Origin: Gp1-AA133 sp964641665
GTDB taxonomy: Bacteria > Acidobacteriota > Terriglobia > Terriglobales > Acidobacteriaceae
Direction of reading: 5' to 3'
Length of the DNA: 64,000 nt
Assembly (NCBI GenBank): GCA_964641665.1
Contig: CAZXKO010000027.1
Span: 90,542 to 154,541 of the forward strand
The notes under the pieces are model-generated. The model worked only from the letters and a program-made list of their open reading frames with translations, had not been told where the DNA came from and did no database searches. This document shows positions 6,607-17,000 of this stretch, one piece after another (the stretch's first letter is position 1; every line of letters begins with the position of its first letter). A program made the translations under genes and the position numbers.

Positions 6607-8511
6607 TTAACCTTCCATCGTAGAAACGTCTCCGGCGTGTTTGCCGGTTTCTTTCGCTTTGAGGAAGCGGCGGAGGATTTTGCCGCTGCGCGTCTTGGGG
6701 AGCGAGGAGACGAACTCCAAAGCCGAGGGCGTAGCGATGGGGCCCAGTTCCCTTCTGACATGTTCAATGAGCGCGGCGGACAGTGCCTCCGACGGAGTGT
6801 GGTCGGCTCGGATCTGTACGAAGACTTTGATGGTCTCGCCTTTGAGCGGGTCGGGGATGCCGACGGCGGCCGCTTCGGCCACTGCGGGGTGCGAGACAAG
6901 CGCGCTTTCGATTTCGGCGGTGCCGATGCGGTGGCCGGCGACATTGAGGACGTCGTCAGCGCGGCCGAGGACGGTGATGTAGCCGTCTTTATCTTTGACG
7001 GCAACGTCGCCGGTAACGTAGCAGCCGGGGATCTGCTGCCAGTCGCGCTCGTAGCGGGCGGGATCGCGCCACACGGTGCGCAGCATGCAGGGGAAGGGGC
7101 GCTTGAGGACGAGCCGCCCGCCGGTTCCGGCAGGCGAGGACTTCCCGTCTTCGTCGACCACATCGGCTTCACACCCTGGGACGGCGACGCCGGCTTTTCC
7201 GGGGCGCATGGCCATGGTGGGAGCGGTGCCGATGGCGGGACCGCCTAGTTCGGTTTGCCACCAGTTGTCGATGACGTATCCCCACTTACCGTCACCCGCG
7301 AGATGGGTTTGCGCCCAGCGCCAGGCTTCTGGATTGAGGGGCTCTCCGGCACATGCGATCACTTTAAGGGTGGTCAGATCATATTTCGCAGGATATTGCT
7401 CGCCGTAGCGCATGAACATTCTCAAGGCGGTCGGTGCGGTGAACATTTTGGTGACACCGTAGCGCTCGACGATTTCCCAGGCGCTGCCGGGATGCGGGAA
7501 GTCGATGGCACCTTCGCGGAACAGGGTGGTGGCGCCGACGCAGAGCGGGGCGTACACGATATAGGAGTGGCCGACGACCCAGCCGATGTCGGAGGTGCAC
7601 CAGAAGATGTCGCGCTCGCCGACATCGTAGAAATTTTCGAGGTGATAGGAGGTGCCGACCATGTATCCGCCGTGAACGTGCAATACGCCTTTCGGTTTAC
7701 CGGTGGAGCCGGAGGTGTAGAGCAGGAAGAGAGGATCTTCAGCATCCATTTCCTCGGCGGGACACTCCGGCGGGAACTTGAGTAGGTCGGCGTAGTCGAT
7801 CTCGCGGGCGCTAGCCACTTCGGCGGCGCGACGGGAGTAAACGACGACTTTCTCGACGACCTCGAGGGCGTCGATAGCTTCGTCGACGATGGGCTTGAGG
7901 GCGACGGTTTTGCCGCGGCGAAAGCCAACGTCGCCGGCGATGACGATCTTGGCTTGCGCGTCGACGATGCGATCCCGCAGTGCGGTGTGGCCGAGTCCGG
8001 CGTAGACAACGGAGTGGATAGCGCCGATGCGCGCACAGGCCAGCATGGCGACGACGCCTTCGATGGTGAGCGGCATGTAAATGACGACGCGGTCACCCTT
8101 GCGGACGTTGAGCGATTTAAGGCCGTTGGCGAACCGGCAGACCTGACGATAGAGCTGGCCGTAGGTGACGATGCGCTCGGCGCCGTCTTCGCCGAGCCAG
8201 ATGTAGGCGGCGCGATTGCGGCGCTCAGAGAGGGCGTGGCGGTCGAGGGCATTGATGGTGATGTTGGTCTTGCCGCCGAGGAACCATTGATGGTGGACAC
8301 CGTCCCATTGGAGGACCTTGGACCAGGGCTTCGACCACAAGAACTTCAGGGCGTAGTCCTCCCAGAACTGTTCGGGGTCGGCGAGGGAGCGACGGCATTC
8401 GCCGGACCAGTCTTTTTGGAGGCAGGTATCGGCGACAGACTTGGGGGATTGGTACTCTTCGTCGATGGTCAAGAGATTGGAGATGCCGGTCTCTTTTGTG
8501 ATCGTGCACAT
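6607..8511 (-). CDS. Acetyl-CoA synthetase-like AMP-dependent ligase (paralogue 1)
   Basis: A 634-residue member of the ANL superfamily, close to acetyl/propionyl-CoA synthetase. The AMP-binding P-loop-like motif LLYTSGSTGKPKGV, the WWQTE motif carrying the tryptophan that limits the acyl pocket, the hinge region GRADDVLNVAGHRIGTAEIE, and the C-terminal KTRSGKILRR with its acetylatable lysine are all present. It would make acetyl-CoA (or a similar short acyl-CoA) from acetate, ATP and CoA via acyl-AMP. ATG 8511 has GGAGG 8 bp upstream. It lies downstream of, and in the same direction as, the second acs copy and actP. Its sequence differs clearly from the neighbour, so it is not a recent duplicate and its substrate may differ, for example propionate. 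Confidence 0.9.
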   Translation of the reverse strand: MCTITKETGISNLLTIDEEYQSPKSVADTCLQKDWSGECRRSLADPEQFWEDYALKFLWSKPWSKVLQWDGVHHQWFLGGKTNITINALDRHALSERRNRAAYIWLGEDGAERIVTYGQLYRQVCRFANGLKSLNVRKGDRVVIYMPLTIEGVVAMLACARIGAIHSVVYAGLGHTALRDRIVDAQAKIVIAGDVGFRRGKTVALKPIVDEAIDALEVVEKVVVYSRRAAEVASAREIDYADLLKFPPECPAEEMDAEDPLFLLYTSGSTGKPKGVLHVHGGYMVGTSYHLENFYDVGERDIFWCTSDIGWVVGHSYIVYAPLCVGATTLFREGAIDFPHPGSAWEIVERYGVTKMFTAPTALRMFMRYGEQYPAKYDLTTLKVIACAGEPLNPEAWRWAQTHLAGDGKWGYVIDNWWQTELGGPAIGTAPTMAMRPGKAGVAVPGCEADVVDEDGKSSPAGTGGRLVLKRPFPCMLRTVWRDPARYERDWQQIPGCYVTGDVAVKDKDGYITVLGRADDVLNVAGHRIGTAEIESALVSHPAVAEAAAVGIPDPLKGETIKVFVQIRADHTPSEALSAALIEHVRRELGPIATPSALEFVSSLPKTRSGKILRRFLKAKETGKHAGDVSTMEG

Positions 8512-8610
8512 GGAGGGAGCCTCCGGAGGCGAGATGGGCCGAGCTTGAGAGCCGGGTCATTCTGGTTCTGATGGGCACATTATGCAGTGATGGGCGTCAC
8601 AGGGGGAAAC

Positions 8611-8644
8611 CTTTCTTTAACCACAGAGAGCACAGGGGGCACAG
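8611..8644. repeat. 'ACCGCAGAG' family dispersed intergenic repeat, copy 2
   Basis: The core TTTAACCACAGAGAGCACAG is related to the copies at 5425-5478 and 17717-17770. It is located between the two acetyl-CoA synthetase genes. Confidence 0.45.
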
Positions 8645-8703
8645 CGATGGCCAAGTCCGTGGTGGAAATTCTTCCTGGTGCCGGTGCTATCGCATGGGTG
8701 CAT

Positions 8704-8753
8704 GGGGTCCTTCGAATGCGCCCCGCTTTCGCCTCGCTTGCTCAGGATGACAG
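8704..8753. repeat. 'GGTCCCTCGACT...GGGATGACA' repeat, diverged copy
   Basis: It begins GGGGTCCTTCGAATGCG and ends GCTCAGGATGACAGA, matching the layout of the better conserved copies at 13301-13386, 18919-18981, 21729-21785 and 21898-21954. Confidence 0.4.
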
Positions 8754-8897
8754 AGTTGGAGAGGGGGCGGGCGGGAGGCTTGTCGAGCTGGCGCTCGACC
8801 TGGACGGCCGAGGGCGGCCGTCCCCACGCGGTCCGGGGCGCTCCGTAGGTCAGTGCGCTTCGGAACGGCTGCTCTGCCTTCAACTGGCTGCAGCTTC

Positions 8898-10870
8898 CTA
8901 CGCTTCGTCGCTCTCTTTCAGTTTGGCGATGACCCCGAAATCTTCGAGGGTGGTGGTGTCGCCTTTCACGTCGCCGCTCGTGGCCAACTCGCGCAGCAGG
9001 CGGCGCATGATTTTGCCGCTTCTGGTCTTGGGCAGCGTGTCGGTAAAGCGAATGTCGTCGGGCTTGGCGAGCGAGCCGATCTCTTTCGCGACCCACTTTC
9101 TTAGTTCTTCTTTCAGTTCAGGCGTGGGCATGCGGCCTTTTTCAAGCGTTACAAAGGCGCTGATGGCCTGACCCTTGAGTTCGTCGGGACGGCCCACTAC
9201 CGCGGCTTCGGCTACGGCTTCATGCGCCACGAGGGCGCTTTCTACTTCCATCGTGCTCAGGCGGTGGCCGCTGACGTTCAGGACGTCATCGACACGGCCC
9301 ATGATCCAGAAATAGCCGTCCTTATCTTTGCGCGCACCGTCCCCGGTGAAATAGACGCCCGGGATTTGCGACCAGTATTGACGGACGTAACGGTCGGGGT
9401 CGCCATAAATGGTGCGCAACATTCCGGGCCAAGGCTTGCTGATGACAAGGAAGCCACCGGAGCCGTCGGGGACGGGCTTGCCATCCATGGTAACGATCTC
9501 GGGAACAACGCCGGGGATGGGGCGGGTGGCTGAGCCGGGCTTGGTGGCGATGGCGCCAGGGATGGGCGAGATCATGATGTGGCCAGTCTCGGTTTGCCAC
9601 CAGGTGTCGACGATGGGGCAACGGTCGTGGCCGATCACTTCGCGATACCACATCCAAGCTTCGGGGTTGATGGGTTCGCCGACGGTACCGAGCAGGCGGA
9701 GGCTGTCCATCTTGTGCTTCTTGGGCCACTCGTCACCCCACTTGATAAAGGTGCGGATGGCGGTGGGAGCGGTATAGAAGACATTGACCTGGTGGCGGTC
9801 GATGATGGACCAGAAGCGGTCGGGCTCAGGAAAGTTAGGCGAGCCTTCGTACATGAGGCTAGTGGCGCCGTTCTGCAATGGTCCGTAGACGATGTAGCTG
9901 TGGCCCGTCACCCAGCCGATATCGGCGGTACACCAGTAGGTGTCTTCTTCTTTCAGGTCGAAGACGAGTTTGGTGGTGAGATAGGTACCGACGGAGTAGC
10001 CTCCGGTAGTGTGGACCACCCCTTTGGGCTTTCCCGTGGTGCCGGACGTATAGAGGATGTAGAGCGGATGTTCGGCTTCCAGGGGTTCGGCGGGACATTC
10101 GTCGGAGACCTTGGCCATCAGGTCGTGCCACCAATGATCGCGTCCAGCCTGCATGTTGATTGGCGTGCCGGTGCGCTTGTAGACGACGACATGCTTCACA
10201 CTGGGGCAGGACTTCAGAGCCTCTTCGACCGCGGGAAAGAGCTTTATTTCGGCACCACGGCGGTAGGAGCCGTCCTGTGTGATGACCGCAACGGCCTGCG
10301 AGTCGTGGATACGGTCAACAAGGGCATTCGAGGAGAATCCGCCGAAGACGATGGAGTGCGGAGCGCCGATGCGAGCGCAGGCCAGCATGGCGATGGGGAG
10401 TTCGGGCGTCATGCCCATGTAGATGGCGACGCGGTCGCCTTTCCGGACGCCTAGGGACTTCAGGACGTTGGCGAATTTCTGGACCTCTTTCCAGAGTTGC
10501 TGGTAGGTGAGCGTGCGGACTTCACCGGGCTCGCTCTCCCAGATGAGCGCGGCTTTGTTCTTGCGCCAGGTTTTGACGTGGCGGTCGAGGCAGTTGTAGG
10601 AGAGGTTGATCTCACCGCCGGAAAACCATTTGGCCCACGGGGTATTCCACTCCAGCACGCGGTCCCATTTCTTAAACCAGTGCAGGTCCTCGGCGATACG
10701 TCCCCAGAATTTTTCGGGGTGTTCGACGGATTCCTTGTAGAGGTGTTCGTATTCCTCGAGGGTTTTTACGTGGGCTTTCCCCGCGAAGTGCGGGGGGGCT
10801 CGAACTTGCGGTCCTCGTGCAGGATGGAATCAATGCTGGTGTCAGTAGGAAGTGTTGCTTTGTCTGCCAT
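8898..10870 (-). pseudogene. Acetyl-CoA synthetase with one-base frameshift
   Basis: The full gene runs from ATG 10870 (MADKATLPTDTSIDSILHED...) to 8898. A run of seven G on the plus strand (10792-10798) breaks the frame after about residue 26. Adding one base there restores KFEPPPHFAGKAHVKTLEEY and joins the N-terminus to the 586-residue intact part, giving about 657 residues, the normal length of Acs. The intact part has YTSGTTGKPKGV, DTWWQTETGH, GRVDDVLNVSGHR and KTRSGKIMRR, the canonical acetyl-CoA synthetase motifs. It sits 98 bp behind actP in the same direction. Since it is one base in a homopolymer, a sequencing or assembly error or a slippage-prone tract are both possible; otherwise the gene is probably inactive or starts internally. 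Confidence 0.85.
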
Positions 10871-10968
10871 GCGGGCCTCGTCAAATCGTGGCCGGAATCA
10901 GGCTGCGGTGCCTCGGAGATTGTACTGTGGGGAGGAAGATTATGTCTCCCTCCCCCGCGGCGCGTGAA

Positions 10969-12576
10969 CTAGTGGGCGCCTGCCCTCTCGGCACCAAGTC
11001 CGGTGTTGGAGCGGACCAGCAGTTCGTTGAACTTGTGCTCGGAGGAGGGCTCATGGCTCAGAAGCGTGCCGAGGATGGCGCCAACGAATCCGAGGGGGAT
11101 GCTGAGGATGCCGGGATTCTCGAGCGGGAAGATCGCCTTGGCCTGAATCAGGTGGCGAGCGGTACCGGTGACGGTGGGCGGATCGATGGCCATCAGGCTG
11201 GGGCCAACGAGGATGAGGCCGATGGACGCCAGCAGGCCGACGGCGAGTCCGGCGACGGCCCCGGTGGTGTTAAAGCGACGCCAGAAAATCGAGAGCACAA
11301 TGACCGGAAGGTTCGCCGAGGCGGCCACAGCGAAAGCCAAAGCCACCAGGAACGCGACGTTCGCCGTGGGGCCGAGCAGGATGGCAATGGTGATGGCGAC
11401 GGCGCCGACGACGAAAGCAGAGATACGGGCGACGAGGACTTCTTCCCCAGGCTTGCGCTCGACGCCTTTGTGAATGACGTTGGTCCAGAAGTCGTGGGCG
11501 AAGGATGTGGAGGCGCTGATGGTGAGCCCCGCGACCACGGCCAGGATTGTTGCAAAGGCTATCGCTGAGATAAACGCGAAGAAGATGTTTCCGGCCAGGG
11601 CTTGGGCGAGCAGCGGAGCGCTCATGTTCGTGCCGCCGTGAGTAGCAATGAAGTCGCGCCCGACGATGGTCGCAGCGCCAAAGCCAAGGAATGTGGTCAT
11701 GATGTAGAAGCTGCCGATCAGCACCATGGCCCAGACGACGCTGGCGCGAGCGGTCTTGGCGTCGGGCACGGTGTAGAAGCGAACCAGGATGTGCGGGAGA
11801 CCGGCTGTGCCAAAGATCAATGCCAGGCCGAGGGAGATGAGTTCAAGCGCCCCGTACGGAGGTTTGTAACGCAGGCCGGGCTGGAGGAAGTCTTTGACGA
11901 CTTCAACTCCTTTTTCGTGATAAGTGACGTGACCGATGGCGTTGAAGAAGGCGCCGAGCGAGAAGTGGAAGTGAGCAACGACCAGAATGCTGAGCAGGAT
12001 TGTCCCGCCCATAAGCAAAACAGCCTTGACGATTTGCACCCAGGTTGTCGCCAGCATTCCGCCGAAAACCACGTAAACGATCATTAGAATTCCCACGCCA
12101 ATGACCGCGGTGCGATAGCTGATGCCCGAGTCTTTGAGCAACAAAGCGACCAGCGCGCCGGCTCCGACCATCTGGGCAATCATGTAGAAGGTGCTAACCG
12201 TAAGGGTGCTCACGGACGCCATGGCGCGCACCGGGCGCGGCTTGAGCCGATAGGCCAGGACGTCGGCCATGGTGTAGCGGCCGGCGTTGCGGAGAGGTTC
12301 TGCTACTACCAGAAGCACGGTCAGGTAGGCGACGAGCCATCCCACCGAGAACATGAAGCCGTCGTAGCCCTGGAACGCGATGATGCCCGCGATGCCCAGG
12401 AACGAGGCCGCGCTCATGTAGTCGCCGGCCACGGCGATTCCGTTTTGCCATCCGGTGACGCGACGGCTGGCCGCGAAATAGGCACTGCTGCCGGCGGAGC
12501 GCTTCGAGGCCCAATAGGTGATGCCGAGGGTGATGGCAATGAAAATCAGGAACATCAGCAGTGGCGTGGATAGCAT
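10969..12576 (-). CDS. Cation/acetate symporter ActP
   Basis: A sodium:solute symporter (SSS family) of 535 residues with about 13 transmembrane segments. The start MLSTPLLMFLIFIAITLGIT, the block SSAYFAASRRVTGWQNGIAVAGDYMSAASFLGI, and the AGLPHILVRFYTVPDAKTAR motif are characteristic of ActP acetate permeases. It imports acetate, and possibly pyruvate or other short carboxylates, with Na+ or H+. ATG 12576 overlaps the stop of the DUF485 gene (TAATG), with AGGTGG upstream, so a longer reading frame extending to 12891 is not the true start. The yjcH-actP-acs order matches the acetate-scavenging operon known from many bacteria. Confidence 0.94.
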   Translation of the reverse strand: MLSTPLLMFLIFIAITLGITYWASKRSAGSSAYFAASRRVTGWQNGIAVAGDYMSAASFLGIAGIIAFQGYDGFMFSVGWLVAYLTVLLVVAEPLRNAGRYTMADVLAYRLKPRPVRAMASVSTLTVSTFYMIAQMVGAGALVALLLKDSGISYRTAVIGVGILMIVYVVFGGMLATTWVQIVKAVLLMGGTILLSILVVAHFHFSLGAFFNAIGHVTYHEKGVEVVKDFLQPGLRYKPPYGALELISLGLALIFGTAGLPHILVRFYTVPDAKTARASVVWAMVLIGSFYIMTTFLGFGAATIVGRDFIATHGGTNMSAPLLAQALAGNIFFAFISAIAFATILAVVAGLTISASTSFAHDFWTNVIHKGVERKPGEEVLVARISAFVVGAVAITIAILLGPTANVAFLVALAFAVAASANLPVIVLSIFWRRFNTTGAVAGLAVGLLASIGLILVGPSLMAIDPPTVTGTARHLIQAKAIFPLENPGILSIPLGFVGAILGTLLSHEPSSEHKFNELLVRSNTGLGAERAGAH

Positions 12577-12938
12577 TAGGCCACCTCTTTCTTGCTTTGG
12601 GCGTGGGTTTCGGCCTTCTCGATAATGTCTTTGGCGAGCTTGTCGAAGTCGCCCGCGGCCTTGACATAGAGCCAGGCAACGGTCCAGGCCATGAAGAACT
12701 GGGAGAGGGCGAAGAGGTACGCGAGGTTGACTTCTCCGATGACCTTGGTGGACATGAACTGGGGGGCGTATCCAACTAGGATGGGGAGCAGGAAGTAATA
12801 GACGAGAAAGAACACGAAGGCGGGCACGATGAAGACCTTCTTCGTGGCCATGAGGTCTTTGAACTCCCGGGTGTCGGCAATGCGATCCCATTCGGTCTTC
12901 TCGGCTTCGTAACGCTTGGTCGGGTCACTCTCGGTCAT
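12576..12938 (-). CDS. DUF485 membrane protein (YjcH type)
   Basis: A 120-residue inner-membrane protein with two transmembrane segments (about residues 37-58 and 73-93) and charged ends. The pattern F-x-x-L-x-x-x-K..FI-P-x-x-F-x-x-x-Y is that of the DUF485 family (E. coli YjcH), encoded directly before actP in acetate-uptake operons and thought to support the permease. The start is preceded by GGGAGG. Its stop codon overlaps the actP start by one base, implying coupled translation. The biochemical role is not established. Confidence 0.92.
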   Translation of the reverse strand: MTESDPTKRYEAEKTEWDRIADTREFKDLMATKKVFIVPAFVFFLVYYFLLPILVGYAPQFMSTKVIGEVNLAYLFALSQFFMAWTVAWLYVKAAGDFDKLAKDIIEKAETHAQSKKEVA

Positions 12939-13361
12939 CGGGAAAATCCTCCCTGGCGTAGCGGGGGCGCATTCTACCGCGTCCCCCGCCGAAGTCCCAG
13001 CGGAAAATTGTTACTAGAATGTGAAAATCGGGCAAATTCCCACGAAAGTGGCGCTTTACTTTGCGGTCGGCGCCTAAGCCTGTTGGGAGGACCCCCTTTT
13101 CGCAGAGCTTTCTGTCACTCCGGCCCGGTCTCCAGCCAGAAGCTTGCGGGGCCCACACCGTTCACGGACTGACAGACCTCCTTACGACAGCCAACGGGCA
13201 ACCTGGGCGGTACCACCAAGTCAGAGTCCGGGACAACTTCGCGGAATTGTGACGGTCACGGTGCGGTGTGACTAGAGAACATCGGGCGGGATTTTCAAGG
13301 AAAACGCAAGGTCCCTTTCGACTTCGCTCAGGGCAGGCTCTCGACTTCGTTCGGCCACGCC
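12939..13361. other. Intergenic region with repeat copy
   Basis: About 420 bp between the divergent ends of the acetate operon and the DCC-family gene. It contains the promoter side of the yjcH-actP operon, an 11-bp palindrome GTGACGGTCAC at 13249-13259, and the repeat copy at 13301-13386, which runs slightly into the neighbouring coding end. No gene is supported. Confidence 0.5.
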
Positions 13362-13386
13362 TCACTGCGCTCGGGATGACAGGTCG
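13301..13386. repeat. 'GGTCCCTCGACT...GGGATGACA' repeat, long copy
   Basis: It starts AAAACGCAAGGTCCCTTTCG and ends CTCGGGATGACAGGTCG. It shares both ends with the copy at 18919-18981 but has an additional internal CTCGACTTCG segment. The repeat contains self-complementary pieces and can fold. Confidence 0.65.
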
Positions 13387-13808
13387 ATTCGATCAAGGAA
13401 CCTGTGCTGGTGGCGGGGATCGGGAAGCGGGCAGGTGTCCAGCTTGCCGAAGATTCTGTAGCGATTGCGGGCGACGAGGTTGTATAGGGCGTCGCGAAGG
13501 GCGCGGGGGAGCAGTTTCCAGAGCGTGCCACAAATGCACCACGGGCCTCCGAGTTCGCGGAGGACGCAAGCGACGGCATCGGAACGGGCGATGAGTTGCT
13601 CGTCCGGTTGTTGGGGGTGGGTTACAACGTAGAACGTGTCGAGACTCGCGGCGCTGGCTCCGTGGCGGGCGAGAAGTTGGACGGCGAGCGGGCTTTGGAG
13701 AGAAGCGAAGCGGAAGAAGTCGTGGTGGTCATGGCGGAGGGTGAATTGGACGAGGCGGTTGCAGAGCCCGCAGACGCCGTCGTAGAGCAGGATGGGGTTC
13801 GCGGACAT
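13362..13808 (-). CDS. Thiol-disulfide oxidoreductase-like DCC family protein (DUF393)
   Basis: A 148-residue protein beginning MSANPILLYDGVCGLCNRLV. The D-G-x-C-x-x-C motif near residues 10-15 is the family's namesake DCC motif and its likely redox-active pair. The remaining conserved positions (FRFASLQSPLAVQLL, then a Y-V-V..P and an RSDAVACVLRELGG segment) match DUF393 proteins. Members are small thioredoxin-like proteins of unclear substrate. I chose the ATG at 13808, since the conserved domain begins right there. It is divergent from nifJ, with a CRP-type palindrome between them. Its 3' end overlaps an intergenic repeat element, so the last residues may derive from it. Confidence 0.82.
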   Translation of the reverse strand: MSANPILLYDGVCGLCNRLVQFTLRHDHHDFFRFASLQSPLAVQLLARHGASAASLDTFYVVTHPQQPDEQLIARSDAVACVLRELGGPWCICGTLWKLLPRALRDALYNLVARNRYRIFGKLDTCPLPDPRHQHRFLDRIDLSSRAQ

Positions 13809-13925
13809 TCGATTCCATCGTAACGCAGGGCGGGCGGTACAAAGCTTCGGACCGCGGGCGGTGAAGGGCAAAAGTGGACCGCGCGAAGACAGCAATGTGA
13901 GGCCTCCGACTCACGAACCGGGCCA

Positions 13926-13941
13926 TGTGATCTTGATCACA
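13926..13941. promoter_or_regulatory. CRP/FNR-family operator between DCC gene and nifJ
   Basis: TGTGATCTTGATCACA matches the textbook CRP consensus TGTGA-N6-TCACA at all ten fixed positions. Its centre lies about 141 bp upstream of the nifJ start codon and about 125 bp upstream of the divergent DCC gene start. A CRP/FNR/DNR-superfamily regulator is expected; its identity (cAMP, redox or oxygen sensor) cannot be determined here. Confidence 0.65.
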
Positions 13942-14074
13942 CCCCTACGTGACCCGTGTACGGGACGGAACTGCTACCCAACCCTCATTCTGTATGCAAC
14001 GGTCGGCTTCGGCTGGCTGCACCGGGGTTGCTTCTCCACGGACAGGCCCGGCAAGACGCTGCAAAGGGATAGCC

Positions 14075-17000
14075 ATGAAGCGGAAATTCAAGACCATGGA
14101 CGCGAATGAGGCGGTGGCCCACGTCGCGTATCGCCTGAACGAGGTTATCGCCATCTATCCCATCACGCCGTCGTCGGCGATGGGGGAGTGGGCGGATCAG
14201 TGGGCGTCGGAGAGCGTGCCCAATATCTGGGGAACGATTCCGCACGTGGCCGAAATGCAGAGCGAAGGGGGCGCAGCGGGCGCGGTGCACGGGGCGCTCC
14301 AGACCGGAGCGCTCTCGACGACCTTTACGGCATCCCAGGGATTGCTTCTGATGATCCCGAACATGAACAAAATCGCGGGCGAACTGACACCGGCGGCGTT
14401 CCACGTGTCAGCGCGGACGTTGGCTACGCACGCGCTGTCGATCTTCGGCGATCACAGCGACGTGATGTTCTGCCGGACGACGGGATGGGCCCTGCTGTGC
14501 TCGAACTCAGTACAGGAGGCGATGGACCTGGCGTTGATCGCGCAGGCGGCTTCGCTGGAATCGAGAATTCCTTTCCTGCATTTCTTCGACGGGTTCCGGA
14601 CCTCGCACGAGGTGAACAAGATCGAGATGCTGGCGGATGACGACCTGCGCGCGCTGATCAATATGGACCGGGTGTTCGAGCACCGGCAGCGGGCGTTGTC
14701 GCCTGATCATCCGGTGCTGCGCGGGTCGGCGCAGAATCCGGACGTATTTTTCCAGATTCGTGAAACAGCGAATGCGTTCTATGACTCCTGCCCGAGCAAA
14801 GTTCAGGCGGTGATGGACCGGTTCGCAGAGGTGGTGGGACGACAATACCGCCTGTTCGATTATTCGGGAGCACCGGACGCCGAGCGGGTAATCGTGATGA
14901 TGGGCTCGGGAGCGGAGGCGGCCGAGGAGGCCGTGACGGCGCTGAACGCGAGAGGCGAGAAGGTTGGGTTGGTGAAGGTGCGGTTGTACCGACCGTTCGC
15001 GGTGGAGAAATTCTGCGAAGCGCTGCCGGCGACGGTGCGTGAAATCGCGGTACTCGATCGCACCAAGGAAGCCGGGGCGGCCGGCGAGCCGCTACACGTG
15101 GACGTGGTCACGGCGTTGCAGGAAGGACTCCGGCACGGGTTCGGCAAAGTGAGGACGGCGCCGCGGGTGATCGGCGGACGGTACGGGTTGTCGTCGAAGG
15201 AGTTCACGCCGGCGATGGTGAAGGCCGTATACGACAACCTCGCCACGGCGAAGCCGAAGGAGCACTTCACGGTTGGGATTCGGGATGATCTGAATCACAC
15301 CAGCCTCGCCTATGACGGGAATTTTTCCACCGAACCGGAAAGCGTGGTACGGGCGCTGTTCTATGGGCTGGGCGCAGACGGAACGGTGGGGGCGAACAAG
15401 AATTCCATCAAGATCATCGGCGAGAACACCAACAACTACGCGCAGGGGTATTTCGTCTACGACTCGAAGAAGTCAGGTGCGATGACGGTGTCGCACTTGC
15501 GCTTTGGGCCCAAGCCGATTCACTCGACCTATCTGGTATCAAAAGCGAACTTTGTGGCGTGTCATCAGTGGATCTTCCTGGAGCGCTACGACATGCTCAG
15601 CGCGCTGGTGCCGGGCGGGACGTTCCTGGTCAACAGTCCGTTTGGAGCGGACGAAGTATGGGACCAGCTGCCGCGGGTCGTGCAGGAACAGCTGGTGGCG
15701 AAGAAGGCAAAGCTGTACGTGATCGACGCGTACTCGGTGGCGCGGGATACGGGGATGGGGAGCCGGATGAATACCATCCTGCAAGTCTGCTTCTTCGCGA
15801 TCTCGAAGGTGCTGCCGCGGAACGAGGCGGTGGAGGCGATCCGCAAGTCGATTCGCGATACGTATGGGCGGAAGGGCGAAGAGATCGTCCAGAAGAACAT
15901 GAAGGCCGTGGATGAGACCCTGGCGCACCTGTTCGAGGTGAAGGTGCCGGAGAAGATCACCAGCACGATCGAGATGCCACCTCCCTTCTCTACCGAGGCT
16001 CCGGCCTTCGAACGGGATGTGCTGGGCGTGATTTATGAAGGGCGCGGGGATGAGCTGCCTGTGAGCGCGTTTCCGTGTGATGGGACTTTCCCGACCGGAA
16101 CAGCGAAATGGGAGAAGCGGAATCTGGCGCTAGAGATTCCGGTGTGGGACACGAAGACCTGCATCCAGTGCGGGAAATGCGCGATGGTGTGCCCGCATGC
16201 GGTGATCCGGATCAAGGTCTACGACTCGCGGGAACTGGAAGGCGCCCCGGTTACATTCAAGTCAACCGACGTGCGGGACAAGGAATGGGCGGGGATGAAG
16301 TACAGCATCCAGGTGGCTCCGGAAGATTGCACGGGCTGCGGAATCTGCGTGGAGATTTGTCCGGCGAAGAACAAGACAGAGACGCGACTGAAGGCACTGA
16401 ACATGGCGGAACAGCCTCCGCTGCGCGCGCCGGAGCGGGAGAACTGGGAATTTTTCCTGAAGATTCCGGAACTCGACCGGCGGAAGATCAAGACCACGAC
16501 GATCCGGCAGCAGCAGGTGCAGGAACCGCTGTTCGAGTTTTCGGGCGCGTGCTCGGGTTGCGGCGAGACGCCATATCTGAAGCTGCTTTCGCAGCTGTTC
16601 GGGGACAGAGCAGTGATCGCGAATGCTACCGGGTGTTCGTCCATCTATGGCGGAAATCTGCCGACGACACCGTGGTCAAAGAATGCCGAGGGGCGTGGCC
16701 CAGCGTGGTCGAATTCCCTGTTCGAAGATAACGCGGAGTTCGGGCTCGGGTTCCGGCTGTCGATCGACAAGCAGACGGAGTTTGCGCGGGAGTTGGTGGT
16801 GGCTCTGGGCGGGTCGATCGGAGACGAGTTGGCGTCGGCGATTCTGTCGGCTCCGCAAAAGGATGAAGCTGACATCTTCGAGCAAAGACAGCGGGTCAGC
16901 CTGTTGAAGGAGAAATTGCAGGGGATGAAGACTCCCGAGGCGCGGCAACTGCTCTCGCTCGCAGACCTGCTGGTGAAGAAGAGCGTGTGGATCGTGGGCG

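Larger units (their letters stand above)
8512..8897. other. Intergenic region between the two acs genes
   Basis: About 386 bp with no supported gene. It contains one copy of the 'ACCACAGAG' repeat (8611-8644) and one diverged copy of the 'GGTCC...GGATGACA' repeat (8704-8753). Frames seen on either strand are short and lack start signals. Confidence 0.5.

Noticed and set aside
9579..10454. 291-codon plus-strand open frame inside acs
   Set aside because: It is antisense to conserved Acs motifs and not preceded by an SD.
10969..12891. Long ActP reading frame starting at 12891
   Set aside because: The first ~105 codons only read through the DUF485 gene in another frame. The real ActP start is at 12576, where TAATG coupling and AGGTGG are present.
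13249..13259. GTGACGGTCAC palindrome as an operator
   Set aside because: It is a single short copy without an identifiable regulator or a clear relation to a promoter; too weak to list as a regulatory feature.
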